64,000 bases of DNA from Lentilactobacillus otakiensis DSM 19908 = JCM 15040 (GCF_001434145.1 NZ_AZED01000014.1:62001-126000), one strand, 5' to 3'. Numbered from the stretch's first letter, positions 47,214-59,073 are shown. Notes: a model not told the origin generated them from the letters alone. Program-made: numbers and translations.

Positions 47214-48950
47214 ATGCTTACTTTGTTGATTGGAATTATCGTGTTGGTTGGGGCGGGTTACCTCGGATTTGTTTTCTATCAAAGAAGAACGATCAAGATG
47301 GCAACCGATGTATATGAGAACAAGCGGGATTTAAACAAAATTCCACTGGATGATGAGTTTGCACTGGCCAAGAAAATGAACTTAACCGGGGAATCTCACA
47401 AGAAGTATGACCAGTTGTACAACAAGTACCAGCACTACAAAAATCAGATGCTGCCAAATATCGATGAGGGGATCGAGGCAGTTAAAGAAGATGGCAAGGG
47501 AATCAACTTTTTGAAGACTAAGAGTGATTGGCAAACCGCCAACCAGGCCATTTCCGATGCCGATTCAACTTTAAAAGAGATTCAAGCCGGCTTGGCACAG
47601 CTTTATGATCTCAATAAGCAGCATAAGTTAGCTCTTGAAGAATTGGAAAAGAAATACAAACGTTTGCGAGAAGATATTCTCAACAAGAACCAATCCTTTG
47701 GGCCAAGTATTGATAATTTGGAAAAAATGTTATCTGATATTGAAGGTACTTTTGATGAATTTACCCAGCTTACCAAAAGTGGTGATCCCAACAGTGCCGA
47801 AGATGTTTTGAGTGATTTAAACACTTCAACGAACAAATTGGAATCATACATGGATCGGATTCCCAAGTTGTATCAATTATTATCCAAGGAATTCGTTGAT
47901 CAGGTCAATGAAATTGAAGCCGGCTATCAAGAACTTAAAGGTAAGCAGTACAACTTTCCAAACGATAAATTTGCTGAGAACATTCAAGGCCTTCGCGACC
48001 AGCTCAAAGTCAACACAAATAAACTGAAGACTTTAGAAGTGGATTCAGTTGAGAAAGCCACAAAGGACATTGCTGATCGAATCGACAAACTCTACGATGC
48101 GATCGACAACGAGTTTAAGGCGCGCCCCAACGTTGAGAAAAACACCCAAGTTATTGGCGAGTATGTTGAACATGTTCGTAAGCAGAACAATGACTTGCAG
48201 CTCAGATTGGAATCCCTTAACAAAAGTTATGTTCTAAATCACCAGGAAATTGAAAATAATCATCAATTTGATCAACAAATTTCGACAATCGAAAAGAAAT
48301 ATCAAGATGAAGTGACCGCAATCCAAAACGGAGCAGCCATCTTTTCTAAGATTGACGCTGATCAAAAACAGATGATCAAGGATCTGGGCCAGATCGAGTC
48401 AGAGCAAAAGAACCTCTTTCAGGCAACTGTGAAGCTGCCCCAACAGGAACAGTCTGCTCGAAATGCGTTGGCTAAGTTTGACCTGGAAATGCGTAATAAG
48501 AAGCGCAGAATCGATAACCATAATTTGCCAGGTTTGTCAGACGACTACCAAGATGCGTTTACGGCAGTGATTCGTGAAATTAACCACTTGGATGATGCCA
48601 TGAACCAGCCGCAGATTGATATTGACGACATCTCCAAGCAACTGATTATTATTCAATCTGACATGGATACTCTGGAAGAAAAGACTGACCAATTGATTGA
48701 CGATGCAACGTTAGCTGAGCAGACAATTCAATATGCCAATCGATTTATCGGCAGCAACTCTGAAATTGCCGCTGCCAGCAAAACCGCGCAGATGTATTTT
48801 GACCAAAAGTACGATTATGAACAAAGTTTGAGTATTATTTCCAAGGCATTGGAAAAGCAATCATCAGGGATGTTTACCAAAATTAAGGACGATTACTTCA
48901 ATGCCAAAAAACGTTTCAAGTCGGAAAAATCCGATGCAGACGACCAATAA
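47214..48950 (+). CDS. ezrA: Septation ring formation regulator EzrA
   Basis: 578 residues. A single N-terminal helix (about 2-21) is followed by a very long coiled-coil spectrin-like region rich in Lys, Asp, Gln and Leu, the usual EzrA design and length (about 560-575). It anchors at the membrane and controls FtsZ ring placement and division wall enzymes. RBS AAGGATGGG. Confidence 0.95.
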   Translation: MLTLLIGIIVLVGAGYLGFVFYQRRTIKMATDVYENKRDLNKIPLDDEFALAKKMNLTGESHKKYDQLYNKYQHYKNQMLPNIDEGIEAVKEDGKGINFLKTKSDWQTANQAISDADSTLKEIQAGLAQLYDLNKQHKLALEELEKKYKRLREDILNKNQSFGPSIDNLEKMLSDIEGTFDEFTQLTKSGDPNSAEDVLSDLNTSTNKLESYMDRIPKLYQLLSKEFVDQVNEIEAGYQELKGKQYNFPNDKFAENIQGLRDQLKVNTNKLKTLEVDSVEKATKDIADRIDKLYDAIDNEFKARPNVEKNTQVIGEYVEHVRKQNNDLQLRLESLNKSYVLNHQEIENNHQFDQQISTIEKKYQDEVTAIQNGAAIFSKIDADQKQMIKDLGQIESEQKNLFQATVKLPQQEQSARNALAKFDLEMRNKKRRIDNHNLPGLSDDYQDAFTAVIREINHLDDAMNQPQIDIDDISKQLIIIQSDMDTLEEKTDQLIDDATLAEQTIQYANRFIGSNSEIAAASKTAQMYFDQKYDYEQSLSIISKALEKQSSGMFTKIKDDYFNAKKRFKSEKSDADDQ

Positions 48951-48963
48951 TTTTATTCATTAG

Positions 48964-49003
48964 ACGAGGCTGAACGATTTATATCAGCTTCGCCTTTTGT
49001 TTT
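48964..49003 (+). terminator. Terminator after ezrA
   Basis: GAGGCTGA pairs with TCAGCTTCGCC around an A/T loop, followed by TTTTGTTTT. The base of the stem is imperfect. Confidence 0.6.
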
Positions 49004-49115
49004 CTCATCAACGGCCCTGGTCCACAATGCTTGTGAGACACATGGTTTGGGTGTATCATCATGAGAGTTATATTTGTTGGAGTCGAACCAATAAATTTAG
49101 AGAAGAAGGTTTCAA

Positions 49116-50261
49116 ATGATTTATTTTGATAATAGTGCCACCACAAAAGTCTTACCAGAAGTTCTTGACACTTATAATAAAGTGAGTGAGCAGATTTGGG
49201 GCAACCCCTCAAGCCTGCACAATTTTGGTGAACAGGCATTTAATTTACTGGAACAGTCCAGAAAGCAAATTGCCGGTTTATTAAATGTGCATCCGGACGA
49301 AATCTACTTTACGAGCGGTGGAACAGAGGGTGACAACTGGGTCATTAAGGGTACCGCAATTGAAAAACGTGAGTTTGGGAAACATTTGATCACGACTTCG
49401 GTCGAACATGCCGCTGTTCGAAATTCGTTTGAGCAGCTCAAACAATTGGGATATGAAGTGACCTACCTGCCAGTTGATAATGAAGGCCGAATTTCAATTG
49501 CTGATTTGAAAGCTGCCATTCGTCCCGACACAACGTTAGTTTCCATTATGGCCGTGAACAATGAAATCGGTACGATTCAGCCGATCCAGGAAGCTGCCGA
49601 ATTATTAAAGAACTATCCGAAAATTCATTTCCATGTTGACGCGGTTCAAGGGCTTGGTAAAGGTATTCAAGATCAGATTTTTAATGATCGAACTGATTTT
49701 GCCGCCTTTTCCGGCCATAAGTTCCATGCACCTCGCGGGACTGGGTTCATCTATGGTCGCCGTGGTCGCCGGATTGCACCATTAATGAATGGTGGCGGTC
49801 AGGAAAAGAACCAGCGTTCAGGAACAGAAAATCTACCAGGAATTGCCGCAATGGCTAAAGCGATTCGGCTGGTGCTTGAAAAAGAGCCCAGTGCCGTCGA
49901 AACTGAACGCCAGATTAAACAGTTAATTATGGATCACATTAGTAAGTTTGATAAAGTGACGATTTTCTCAAAGAATGATGACACCTTTGCACCACACATC
50001 CTTTGTTTTGCAATTAAGGGTGTCCGTGGTGAGACGATCGTTCATGCCTTTGAAAAACAGGGGATTTATATTTCTACCACCAGTGCTTGTTCATCAAAAG
50101 ATCATGCAGAATCCGGTACGTTAAATGCCATGCAGGTTCCAGATGATATCGCCACCAGCGCAGTTCGAATTTCACTTGGAGATCACAATACACTTGATGA
50201 AGCCAAACAATTCGTAAAAGTATTTGACACGTTGTATGAAGAATTTGACAAATTAAGTTAG
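49116..50261 (+). CDS. Cysteine desulfurase (ThiI partner)
   Basis: 381 residues, class V aminotransferase. PLP lysine in [15 protein letters not shown] and the active Cys in [10 protein letters not shown]. It sits 8 bp before thiI. In Firmicutes this pair (NifZ-ThiI) makes 4-thiouridine in tRNA. That reading is inferred from context; Fe-S use is less likely without isc genes nearby. Confidence 0.92.
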   Translation: MIYFDNSATTKVLPEVLDTYNKVSEQIWGNPSSLHNFGEQAFNLLEQSRKQIAGLLNVHPDEIYFTSGGTEGDNWVIKGTAIEKREFGKHLITTSVEHAAVRNSFEQLKQLGYEVTYLPVDNEGRISIADLKAAIRPDTTLVSIMAVNNEIGTIQPIQEAAELLKNYPKIHFHVDAVQGLGKGIQDQIFNDRTDFAAFSGHKFHAPRGTGFIYGRRGRRIAPLMNGGGQEKNQRSGTENLPGIAAMAKAIRLVLEKEPSAVETERQIKQLIMDHISKFDKVTIFSKNDDTFAPHILCFAIKGVRGETIVHAFEKQGIYISTTSACSSKDHAESGTLNAMQVPDDIATSAVRISLGDHNTLDEAKQFVKVFDTLYEEFDKLS

Positions 50262-50269
50262 GAGCAACT

Positions 50270-51487
50270 ATGCACTATACAGAAATCATGGTTCGTTACG
50301 GCGAACTGTCCACAAAGGGCAAAAATAAAAAAGACTTTATTAAGCAGTTGGGTAAGAACGTCCGCGCTGTCCTTCATCCATTTCCCAAGTTGGAAGTCAA
50401 AGCTCAGCGTGACCGCCTTCACGTTGCTTTAAATGGTGAAGATGACAAACAGGTGATTGAAACTTTAAAGGGTGTTTTCGGAATTGAAAACTTTTACCCT
50501 TCTGTTCAGCTTGACAAGGATATGGACGTCATTAAACAAACTGCCTTGGAAATGGTCAAGGAACAGTATCACGATGGGGCAACCTTTAAGATCAACACTC
50601 GCCGCCAGGATAAACATTTTGAATACGATACCAACCAGATCAACAATATGTTGGGTGATTATATCCTTGAAAATGTTGACGGCATTACGGTTGACGTTAA
50701 GAACCCGGATATCTCAATTCGAGTTGAAATTCGAATGAACGGGGCTTTCTTATCTTCTGAGAAGATTCACGGTGCCGGGGGTCTGCCAGTTGGTACTGGT
50801 GGTCGGGCAACAATGATGCTTTCGGGTGGAATTGACTCACCCGTGGCGACTTACCTGGCAATGAAACGTGGCGTCAAAATTGATATGATTCATTTTTATA
50901 GCCCGCCATATACAGGTGAACAGGCTTTGAATAAAGCCAAGCAGTTAACGGCTGTCCTGGGTAAATATTCAGGCAACATTCAATTCATCCAAGTACCGTT
51001 TACTGAAATTCAAGAAACCATCAAGGAGAAAGTGCCTGAGGGTTATTTGATGACGATTCAACGGCGGATGATGTTGAGAATTGCTGCCCAAATCACCAAG
51101 AATCGTCACTGTGATGGTGTCTTTACCGGAGAAGCATTAGGTCAGGTCGCTTCACAGACGCTGGAAAGTATGATGGCAATTAACGACGTGACGACGATGC
51201 CAGTCCTGCGGCCACTCGTGTCGATGGATAAGACCGAGATCATCAAGATTTCTGAAAAGATTCATACTTATGATCTGTCAATCCTGCCATTTGAAGACTG
51301 TTGTACCATTTTCACCCCGCCAGCACCGAAGACCCGTCCTAATTTGGAAAAATCTCGTAAATTTGAACAATATATCGACGTTGAAGGACTCATGAAAAAA
51401 GCAATCGACAACATCGAAATCACTAATATCAAACCTGGTGAAGAATTTTTGAACCAAAATCAAGATGTTTTTGCGGAACTGCTTTAA
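50270..51487 (+). CDS. thiI: tRNA 4-thiouridine synthase
   Basis: 405 residues. Ferredoxin-like and THUMP domains (about 1-165) precede the PP-loop [12 protein letters not shown]. There is no C-terminal rhodanese domain, as in Bacillus. It adenylates U8 of tRNA and uses sulfur from the desulfurase encoded upstream. RBS AGGAGC. Confidence 0.95.
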   Translation: MHYTEIMVRYGELSTKGKNKKDFIKQLGKNVRAVLHPFPKLEVKAQRDRLHVALNGEDDKQVIETLKGVFGIENFYPSVQLDKDMDVIKQTALEMVKEQYHDGATFKINTRRQDKHFEYDTNQINNMLGDYILENVDGITVDVKNPDISIRVEIRMNGAFLSSEKIHGAGGLPVGTGGRATMMLSGGIDSPVATYLAMKRGVKIDMIHFYSPPYTGEQALNKAKQLTAVLGKYSGNIQFIQVPFTEIQETIKEKVPEGYLMTIQRRMMLRIAAQITKNRHCDGVFTGEALGQVASQTLESMMAINDVTTMPVLRPLVSMDKTEIIKISEKIHTYDLSILPFEDCCTIFTPPAPKTRPNLEKSRKFEQYIDVEGLMKKAIDNIEITNIKPGEEFLNQNQDVFAELL

Positions 51488-51562
51488 TCATTTGGATACT
51501 TGCGTATTTTGCTGGTTTAGGCTACATTATGTATAAAGTCGTTAGACCAAGGGAGTGCTTTT

Positions 51563-52072
51563 ATGAAAATCACTATCAATGGTAAAGAAGAAAGTATGTT
51601 TGGTAATCCACCCGAAGTTGGGGAACAATTGCCAAAGTTTAAGCTTGAGGATGCAGATGGCAACAAAGTGAAAACTGCTGACATTATTGGCAGAATCACA
51701 TTGATTTCAACTGTACCTGATATTGATACACCGGTTTGTTCTGTTGAGACCCGCAAATTCAATCAAGAAGCTGACAAGTTTCCAGATGTCCGTTTCTTAA
51801 CGATTTCTAACAACACCATTGAACAGCAAAAGAATTGGTGTGCGGCTCAAGGCGTTGAAAATCTCCAAATGCTTTCCGATGAAAATCTGTCGTTAGGTTA
51901 CGCAATGAAACTTTACCTGCCTAACTTTGGTGCTTTGGCACGGACAATTTTTATTGTGGATGCGACTGGTAAGATCATTTATCGCCAGGTTGTTCCAGAA
52001 ATTGGCAACGAACCAGATTACGACGATGCACTGAATGCTTTAAAAAAAGTTGCTCAGCGTATTGACGATTAG
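51563..52072 (+). CDS. tpx: Thiol peroxidase
   Basis: 169 residues. Peroxidatic Cys in PDIDTPVCSVET and resolving Cys in QKNWCAAQG, the atypical 2-Cys Tpx pattern. Reduces peroxides with thioredoxin. RBS AGGGAG. Its end overlaps the promoter of the valine T-box. Confidence 0.96.
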   Translation: MKITINGKEESMFGNPPEVGEQLPKFKLEDADGNKVKTADIIGRITLISTVPDIDTPVCSVETRKFNQEADKFPDVRFLTISNNTIEQQKNWCAAQGVENLQMLSDENLSLGYAMKLYLPNFGALARTIFIVDATGKIIYRQVVPEIGNEPDYDDALNALKKVAQRIDD

Positions 52073-52090
52073 CCAATATTTGGTTAAGAT
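52062..52090 (+). promoter_or_regulatory. Promoter of the valS T-box transcript
   Basis: TTGACG (52062-52067), 17 bp, TAAGAT (52085-52090). It overlaps the tpx stop codon. Confidence 0.75.
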
Positions 52091-52095
52091 TAAAA

Positions 52096-52329
52096 TTAAA
52101 TTAAAGTGTTGAGCAAGAGAGTAACCGGTCAGTTGATTTCAGAAAGAAAATCATTGCTGTGAGATTTTTATCACTGATTGTGTGAAGGTAGCTTGTGAGC
52201 TGCTCGTTCGAATCTGAGAGCGAGTCGGTATTATCAGACCGTTATTATGATATTAAGTGGGGCTTTTAGCCCAATTTAGGTGGTACCGCGAACACTTCGT
52301 CCTAATTTATAGGATGGAGTGTTTTTTTG
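52096..52329 (+). ncRNA. T-box leader, valine specific
   Basis: T-box sequence AGGTGGTACCGCG at 52278-52290 (UGGU bulge, discriminator A). The specifier strand GAAG-GTA-GC gives GTA (Val) at 52188-52190. The terminator (52292-52329) pairs ACACTTCGTCC with GGATGGAGTGT. Expression of valS rises when tRNA-Val is uncharged. Confidence 0.93.
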
Positions 52330-52368
52330 TTACATAAAATCGATTAGACCTTTGAAAGGGGCGACGTC

Positions 52369-55029
52369 ATGTCAGACAAGAAGCAAGAAATGTCAACGAA
52401 GTATGATCCAACTGCTGTTGAAAAGGGCAGGTATAACGAATGGCTGGATGAAGGGGTATTTTCACCCAGTGGGGATAAGAAAGCCAAACCATTTTCAATC
52501 GTTCTGCCACCGCCAAATGTTACTGGTAAGCTGCATTTAGGCCATGCCTGGGATACCACGCTCCAGGATATGATTATTCGGCGTAAACGGATGCAGGGAT
52601 ACGACACACTTTGGTTGCCAGGGATGGACCATGCTGGTATTGCTACCCAAGCAAAAGTTGAAGCCAAATTACGCAAGCAGGGCATTTCCCGCTATGATCT
52701 AGGTCGCGAAAAGTTTGTTGAAAAGGTTTGGGAATGGAAAGATGATTTTGCCCGAACTATCAAGGAGCAATGGGCCAAGCTTGGCTTATCACTGGATTAC
52801 AGTCGTGAACGATTTACCTTGGATAAAGGCCTTTCGAAAGCTGTACGTAAAGTCTTTGTGAGTCTGTACAACAAGGGTTTGATTTACCGTGGTGAATATA
52901 TTATCAACTGGGATCCCCAAGCGCGAACGGCTTTGTCTGATATTGAAGTTATCCATAAGGATGATAAAGGTGCGTTTTATCACGTCAAATATCCATTTAC
53001 TGACGGCTCAACTTTCAATGGTAAAGATTACATTGAAATTGCCACTACCCGTCCTGAAACGATGATGGGTGATACTGCGGTTGCCGTTAATCCTTCTGAC
53101 AAACGATATAAGGACATCGTCGGCAAGAAGGTCTTAGTACCTTTGATCAACCGTGAAGTCCCAATTATTGCCGATCAATACGTTGATCCTGACTTTGGAA
53201 CTGGAATGGTAAAGATTACCCCAGCCCATGACCCTAACGATTTTAAAGTTGGAAACCGTCATGATCTCAAACGGATCAATACGATGAATGAAGACGCAAC
53301 CATGAACGAAAATGCTGGCAAATACAAAGGCATGGATCGTTTCGAAGCGCGTAAAGCGATGGTTAAGGATCTTGAAGATGAGGGCTTGATGCTTTCAATC
53401 GATCCCATCGTCCATTCAGTTGGTCATTCCGAACGGACCGGTGTCCAAGTTGAAGCCCGGTTATCAACTCAGTGGTTTGTTAAGATGAAGCCACTCGCTG
53501 AACAAGCAATTAAGAATCAAGATACCAATGACAAAGTCAACTTCTTCCCAGACCGATTTGAAGGGACCTTTGAGCAATGGATGGGAAACGTTCATGACTG
53601 GGTTATTTCCCGTCAGCTCTGGTGGGGACATCAAATTCCTGCCTGGTATAACAAAAAGACCGGCGAAACTTATGTTGGCATGGAAGCACCTAAAGATGCC
53701 GAAAATTGGGAACAAGATCCCGATGTTTTGGATACTTGGTTCTCATCTGCCCTCTGGCCATTTTCAACGATGGGTTGGCCTGATGATACTGAAGATATGA
53801 AACGTTACTTCCCAACCGATACACTGGTTACCGGCTATGACATTATTTTCTTCTGGGTTTCTCGAATGATTTTCCAAAGTTTGGAATTCACTAAAGAACG
53901 CCCATTTAAAGATGTTTTACTGCATGGCCTTATTCGAGATTCCCAAGGCCGGAAGATGTCCAAGTCACTTGGAAATGGAATTGATCCAATGGATGTCATT
54001 GACAAGTATGGTGCCGATGCCCTTAGATGGTTCCTTTCAATTGGTGGGACACCAGGTCAAGATCTGAAGTTCAGTTACGACAAGATGGATTCGGCTTGGA
54101 ACTTTATTAATAAGATCTGGAATGCCAGTCGTTACGTTATCATGAATCTCGATGGCATCGACAAGCCGCAATTACCTGATCAGTCTGAATGGCAATTATC
54201 TGACAAATGGATTTTGAGCCGGTTGAACTCGACGATTAACCGTGTTTCAGAGTTGTTTGAAAAGTACAACTTCGGTGAAGCCGACCGCTACTTGTATGAT
54301 TTTATTTGGAATGACTTCTGTGACTGGTACATCGAAATGAGTAAGGAAGCTTTGAACAGTGATGATGAGAAGCTGAAGAAGAACACCCAAAATATTTTGG
54401 CTTATGTTTTGGATCAAACACTTCGTTTACTCCAACCAATCATGCCATTTGTGACCGAATATATTTGGCAGATGATGCCTCATGAAGGTAAGTCATTGGT
54501 AACTGCAGCCTATCCAGTAGATCACAAAGAATTTGACGACCCAACATCTGAGCATCAGATGCAGTCATTAATTGATCTGATTACGGCTGTTCGAAACATT
54601 CGAAATGAAGCGAATGCACCATTGTCTTCACCAATTGATATGTTAATTCAAACGGATAATGATACGCTTAAAGACATTTTCGAATCTAATCGTGAATACA
54701 TTGATCGCTTCTGTCATACACAGGAGCTTAAAATTGGCAAAGACATTGAAGCGCCAAAACTATCAATGTCAGCTGTAATCACTGATGCCACGATCTATGT
54801 ACCATTGGCAGAATTGGTTGATTTGAAGGATGAACAAGCTCGAGTTCAAAAAGACGTTGATAAATTTGAATCCGAGGTTGCCCGTTCAGATAAGAAGCTT
54901 GCTAACAAACGCTTCGTGGATAATGCACCAGAGGCCGTGGTTGAAGAAGAAAAGACCAAACAGGCTGATTACCAATCCAAACTGGATGCAGCTAAGGAAC
55001 GGCTTCAACAAATTTCCAGTGAGATGTAA
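52369..55029 (+). CDS. valS: Valyl-tRNA synthetase
   Basis: 886 residues, class I. HLGH of the HIGH motif in [10 protein letters not shown], an editing domain in the middle, KMSKS in [10 protein letters not shown], and a C-terminal coiled-coil tRNA arm (about 815-886). Length is normal. Preceded by a valine T-box. Confidence 0.97.
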   Translation: MSDKKQEMSTKYDPTAVEKGRYNEWLDEGVFSPSGDKKAKPFSIVLPPPNVTGKLHLGHAWDTTLQDMIIRRKRMQGYDTLWLPGMDHAGIATQAKVEAKLRKQGISRYDLGREKFVEKVWEWKDDFARTIKEQWAKLGLSLDYSRERFTLDKGLSKAVRKVFVSLYNKGLIYRGEYIINWDPQARTALSDIEVIHKDDKGAFYHVKYPFTDGSTFNGKDYIEIATTRPETMMGDTAVAVNPSDKRYKDIVGKKVLVPLINREVPIIADQYVDPDFGTGMVKITPAHDPNDFKVGNRHDLKRINTMNEDATMNENAGKYKGMDRFEARKAMVKDLEDEGLMLSIDPIVHSVGHSERTGVQVEARLSTQWFVKMKPLAEQAIKNQDTNDKVNFFPDRFEGTFEQWMGNVHDWVISRQLWWGHQIPAWYNKKTGETYVGMEAPKDAENWEQDPDVLDTWFSSALWPFSTMGWPDDTEDMKRYFPTDTLVTGYDIIFFWVSRMIFQSLEFTKERPFKDVLLHGLIRDSQGRKMSKSLGNGIDPMDVIDKYGADALRWFLSIGGTPGQDLKFSYDKMDSAWNFINKIWNASRYVIMNLDGIDKPQLPDQSEWQLSDKWILSRLNSTINRVSELFEKYNFGEADRYLYDFIWNDFCDWYIEMSKEALNSDDEKLKKNTQNILAYVLDQTLRLLQPIMPFVTEYIWQMMPHEGKSLVTAAYPVDHKEFDDPTSEHQMQSLIDLITAVRNIRNEANAPLSSPIDMLIQTDNDTLKDIFESNREYIDRFCHTQELKIGKDIEAPKLSMSAVITDATIYVPLAELVDLKDEQARVQKDVDKFESEVARSDKKLANKRFVDNAPEAVVEEEKTKQADYQSKLDAAKERLQQISSEM

Positions 55030-55057
55030 AGGTGAATGATTAGACTGACTTTAATTT

Positions 55058-55130
55058 AAAAAAACGTGGGACGAAATGCTGTTTCCTAGCGAAGGTTAGG
55101 ATCCGAACCGCATTTTTGCCCACGTTTTTT
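55058..55130 (+). terminator. Long branched hairpin terminator after valS
   Basis: AAAAAACGTGGG pairs with CCCACGTTTTTT; inside, AAATGC pairs with GCATTT and CCTA with TAGG. A long nested hairpin of 70 nt. The folC RBS follows directly. Confidence 0.8.
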
Positions 55131-55142
55131 AAGGAGAAAAAG

Positions 55143-56474
55143 ATGATTAACACATACGATGAAGCCTTGAGTTTTATTCATGGCCGGACCAAATTCAAGA
55201 AAATTCCAACCTTGAAGCGAATGCGGCGATTCTTAGATGAGCTTGGTGCGCCAGACAAACAGATCAATGCCATTCATATTGCCGGCACAAATGGCAAGGG
55301 CTCAACTTTGGCATTTTTGCGCAATATTTTTCAAGCAGAAGGGAAAACCGTCGGCAGTTTCACCTCGCCATTCTTGATCAAATTCAACGAACGGATCAGT
55401 GTCAATGGAGAAGGAATTTCCGACAATGAGATTTTACGACTGACGCAAGCAATCTATCCCACAATTATGAAACTTGATGCTGAGCTTCCTGAGGGTGGGC
55501 CGACAGAGTTTGAAATTGTAACCGCAATGATGTTCAAATACTTTGCTGAAGGACATGCGGATATTGTTTTGATCGAAGTGGGCCTTGGTGGGCTGTTTGA
55601 TTCCACCAATGTTGTGATGCCGAAAGTGTCGGTGATCACATCGATTGGCTGGGATCACATGCACATTTTAGGTGATACCCTGCCCAAAATTGCTTTTCAA
55701 AAGGCTGGCATTATCAAGTCAGGCGTTCCAGTTGTTGTCGGCGGGGTTGACCCGGAACCGTTAGCAGTCATTGTTAAGCAAGCCCAAAAGAAACACAGCC
55801 CAATTAAGATTCTTGATCAGGATTTCAAGGCGGTCGATCTTGGCGAAAAAGACTGGCAGCAACATTTCGATTTCACATCAGATGATCTTCATCTTAAGGA
55901 TGTGTCGACGGCCTTAATTGGTGATTACCAGGTTCATAACGCCGCTTTGGCGATCCAAGCGTATATTGAGTATCAGCAGCTTAATGAGCAGCACGTGGAC
56001 GCGAGTGTGGTTCAAAACGGTATTCAGGCCACTAGGTGGGCTGGAAGATTTGAACGAATTTCCACTCATCCGACGATCGTACTGGATGGTGCTCATAATA
56101 TTTCTGCAGTTAACTTGATTGTTGATACCTTGGAAAATGATTTTTCTACCGGACACGTCTACATTCTCATGGGGATTTTGGCCGACAAACAAGCGGATAG
56201 GATGGTTGAAAAAATTGCAACCGTTCCAAATGCATCAATTGTGTTAACTCAGTTTGCCGGACCGGGTAAACGGGCAGCAGCCAATCCGGAAACGTTGGAA
56301 AACAAACTGGAAACTCGACCGAAAAATGTGTCCGCAGTTGATGATTGGCAAGATGCTATTCAACAACTCAAACGGAAACTAACGGACGCTGATATATTAT
56401 TAATTACTGGATCGTTATTTTTTATTTCGGATGTTCGAAAATATCTGAAGAATCAAAATCATAATTTCAAATAA
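55143..56474 (+). CDS. folC: Folylpolyglutamate synthase / dihydrofolate synthase
   Basis: 443 residues from ATG 55143 with AAGGAG upstream; the in-frame ATG at 55116 lies within the terminator. Mur-ligase-like ATP site HIAGTNGKGST and the omega-loop GSFTSPFLIKFNERI. It adds glutamate to folates. Whether it also makes dihydrofolate cannot be told from sequence alone. Confidence 0.93.
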   Translation: MINTYDEALSFIHGRTKFKKIPTLKRMRRFLDELGAPDKQINAIHIAGTNGKGSTLAFLRNIFQAEGKTVGSFTSPFLIKFNERISVNGEGISDNEILRLTQAIYPTIMKLDAELPEGGPTEFEIVTAMMFKYFAEGHADIVLIEVGLGGLFDSTNVVMPKVSVITSIGWDHMHILGDTLPKIAFQKAGIIKSGVPVVVGGVDPEPLAVIVKQAQKKHSPIKILDQDFKAVDLGEKDWQQHFDFTSDDLHLKDVSTALIGDYQVHNAALAIQAYIEYQQLNEQHVDASVVQNGIQATRWAGRFERISTHPTIVLDGAHNISAVNLIVDTLENDFSTGHVYILMGILADKQADRMVEKIATVPNASIVLTQFAGPGKRAAANPETLENKLETRPKNVSAVDDWQDAIQQLKRKLTDADILLITGSLFFISDVRKYLKNQNHNFK

Positions 56475-56614
56475 TCTATTAAATCAGCTTACGTTTCTCT
56501 TGATTTTATTTATTTTTGGACGCGTTATGATATACTTGTTTCGTTAAACAATAATAAATTAATCAATAAAAATCGAACTAAATTAAATTGATAGACAACG
56601 AAGGGATGGATAAC

Positions 56615-57622
56615 GTGTTTGGATTTGGGGAAAAAAACATAGGAATTGATCTTGGAACCGCTAATACGATCGTTTACGTCGAAGGCAAGGGCATTGTACT
56701 TCGCGAACCTTCAGTGGTTGCTAAGAGCATTAAAAGTGGCGAGGTAATCGCTGTTGGTGCGGAAGCTCGTGCGATGATCGGACGGACACCAGCCAGCATT
56801 CAAGCCGTTCGGCCAATGAAGGACGGTGTGATTGCCGATTACGACACCACTGTTGCAATGATGAAATACTTTATCCAAAAGGCCCTTGGCCATTCATCCG
56901 GCAAACCGTATGTGATGGTTTGTGTGCCAACTGGCATTACTGCTGTTGAAAAGCGGGCTGTTATCGATGCCACTCGAGTAGCTGGTGCCCGTGACGCATA
57001 CGTCATTGAGGAGCCCTTTGCGGCCGCAATTGGTGCCGGCCTTCCAGTCATGGATCCAACCGGTAGCATGGTCGTTGATATTGGTGGTGGGACAACAGAT
57101 GTTGCCACCATCTCTTTGGGCGGCATCGTTTCGAGCCGTTCCGTTCGAATGGCCGGAGACAAGCTCAACGAAGCCATTGCGCAATACGTCCGTCAAAAGT
57201 ACAATCTTTTGATTGGTGAGCGGACTTCAGAGCAACTCAAAATTGATATTGGTTCAGCTTCTGCCAAAGAAGCTAAAGAAATTAAAGCCGTTCCGGTTCG
57301 CGGTCGTGATTTGGTAACCGGTTTACCAACGACCGTTGAAATTAGCGGTACAGACGTCAATAAAGCCATCAATGAATCAGTGTTGGCAATTATTGCAACC
57401 ATTAAGGAAACTCTTGAAGAAACATCGCCTGAAATTGCAGCCGATGTGATTGATCATGGAATCGTGTTGACTGGTGGCGGTGCTTTGCTCAGAAACATCA
57501 CAGACGTGATTGCCGAGGCGACCCAAGTGCCGGTTTCAATTGCCTCAGACCCACTTGATTGTGTTGCCATTGGTACTGGAGAATCATTGAAGAGTATTAA
57601 CGTAATGAAGAAAAAACAATAA
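56615..57622 (+). CDS. mreB: Rod shape-determining actin homologue MreB
   Basis: 335 residues from GTG 56615, giving [17 protein letters not shown] as in other MreB proteins; AAGGGATGG is upstream. Phosphate motifs [13 protein letters not shown] and [12 protein letters not shown], adenosine motif [12 protein letters not shown]. It heads the mreBCD-minCD unit. Paralogue of the Mbl-like gene at 27203. Confidence 0.96.
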   Translation: MFGFGEKNIGIDLGTANTIVYVEGKGIVLREPSVVAKSIKSGEVIAVGAEARAMIGRTPASIQAVRPMKDGVIADYDTTVAMMKYFIQKALGHSSGKPYVMVCVPTGITAVEKRAVIDATRVAGARDAYVIEEPFAAAIGAGLPVMDPTGSMVVDIGGGTTDVATISLGGIVSSRSVRMAGDKLNEAIAQYVRQKYNLLIGERTSEQLKIDIGSASAKEAKEIKAVPVRGRDLVTGLPTTVEISGTDVNKAINESVLAIIATIKETLEETSPEIAADVIDHGIVLTGGGALLRNITDVIAEATQVPVSIASDPLDCVAIGTGESLKSINVMKKKQ

Positions 57623-57668
57623 TCAATTGTTTGACAGTTCGATTATTGAATAACGAATGGAGGCAATT

Positions 57669-58517
57669 ATGCAAAAATTTTTCTCCAGTCGAAAGCTTGT
57701 AATTGTCGTTGTGTGTTTGATTGTGAGTTTTGGTTTAATGTCATTATCGGTGGCCATTCGAGACCGGCGCAGCACACCACCGTTAGTCCAACAATTCGGA
57801 AACGATATTGTTGGTTTTGCTGACAGAATTGTGGCAGCACCAATGAATGGGATTCATCACGGATTTGTTTCAACTAAAAATCTGCTAAACACATACCAAG
57901 AGAACGAACGCCTTAAGTCAAAGGTTGATCAGTTAACGCAAACACAAGTTAAGGATCAGGTTTTGTCACGTGAAAACAAACAATTAAAGCGTCAGTTAAA
58001 TGTCGGCAGTACTTTGACGGGATATGAAAAAATTAACGCAGCTGTGATTACCCGGACACCATCGTCATGGGCAAGTCAAATCATTATTAATAAGGGCCAA
58101 GCATCCGGAATTAAGAAAAATATGCCGGTAATTGCTGGACCTGGTTTGATTGGAACAGTTGCTGAAGTCAACAAAACCAACAGTAAGGTTGTTTTAGTTT
58201 CAAATACGGCTGAAAATTCCAACCGATTTGCGATTCAAGTTCTCGGTGATAATTCGAAGGTTGTCAACGGGATTATTACCTCATATGACTCATCTTCCAA
58301 CCGAATCATTATGGGAAACATTACTTCAAAAGCAAAACTGTCAGTGGGTAACCGGGTAACTACGAGTGGACTCGGCGGCGTAATTCCTAAAGGGATTTAT
58401 GTCGGGACAGTTTCTAAAGTTACTCAAGATGATTATGGCCTTGCTAAAAAAGTATATATTAAACCAGCTGCTAATTTAAATGACATCGAAGTTGTTTCAG
58501 TAGCGGTTAGAGATTGA
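57669..58517 (+). CDS. mreC: Rod shape-determining protein MreC
   Basis: 282 residues from ATG 57669 with RBS GGAGG. One N-terminal helix (about 8-28), a coiled coil (about 65-110) and two beta domains (about 120-280) with MPVIAGPGLIGTV. It lies outside the membrane and links MreB to wall enzymes. Confidence 0.95.
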   Translation: MQKFFSSRKLVIVVVCLIVSFGLMSLSVAIRDRRSTPPLVQQFGNDIVGFADRIVAAPMNGIHHGFVSTKNLLNTYQENERLKSKVDQLTQTQVKDQVLSRENKQLKRQLNVGSTLTGYEKINAAVITRTPSSWASQIIINKGQASGIKKNMPVIAGPGLIGTVAEVNKTNSKVVLVSNTAENSNRFAIQVLGDNSKVVNGIITSYDSSSNRIIMGNITSKAKLSVGNRVTTSGLGGVIPKGIYVGTVSKVTQDDYGLAKKVYIKPAANLNDIEVVSVAVRD

Positions 58518-58533
58518 TGGGAGGGACAATTAG

Positions 58534-59058
58534 GTGAAACGAAAAGTTCCCATTGCAATATATTTTGTAATCGGTCAATTCATTGCGTTCTTTCTTGATG
58601 GCTCTCTCAGCCAAGCCATGTCTGGGGTCCTATTCAAGTATCCCAATTCAATGGTGCCGTATTTAACAGTTCTCTGGCTGATTTTAGCGGCATTCTTTGG
58701 CAACGTTAAGAAACTGCACTTGTACACGTGGGCTGCAATCATTGGCTTTATATTTGATATGTACTATACAGGCTTGCTTGGCGTATATGTTTTTATTTTT
58801 CCATTAGTTGTTTATTTATGCCAAATGGTATACCAAATTTTGCCACCAAACTTTATGAGTGGTTTTTTGGTGTATTTTTTAGGAATTACAGTTTTAGTTA
58901 GCCTAGGATACATGGCCAATGCGTTTATTGGGGAAACAGATTCATCTGTCGCTCAATTTTTAGTTAACACGTTGGCACCTACACTGGCTCTCAATCTGGT
59001 GTTACTTGCAATTGCATACTTTCCGATTGAGGCACTCTATAGGACTCATAGGCAATAA
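58534..59058 (+). CDS. mreD: Rod shape-determining protein MreD
   Basis: 174 residues from GTG 58534 with RBS GGGAGG. Five to six transmembrane helices and the conserved GFIFDMYYTGLLGVYVFIFP. Membrane partner of MreC. Confidence 0.93.
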   Translation: MKRKVPIAIYFVIGQFIAFFLDGSLSQAMSGVLFKYPNSMVPYLTVLWLILAAFFGNVKKLHLYTWAAIIGFIFDMYYTGLLGVYVFIFPLVVYLCQMVYQILPPNFMSGFLVYFLGITVLVSLGYMANAFIGETDSSVAQFLVNTLAPTLALNLVLLAIAYFPIEALYRTHRQ

Positions 59059-59073
59059 GAAGGGGAGTAGACA

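Noticed and set aside
52319-52540. A 73-codon frame over the valS start
   Set aside because: It overlaps the T-box terminator and valS in another frame with no RBS.
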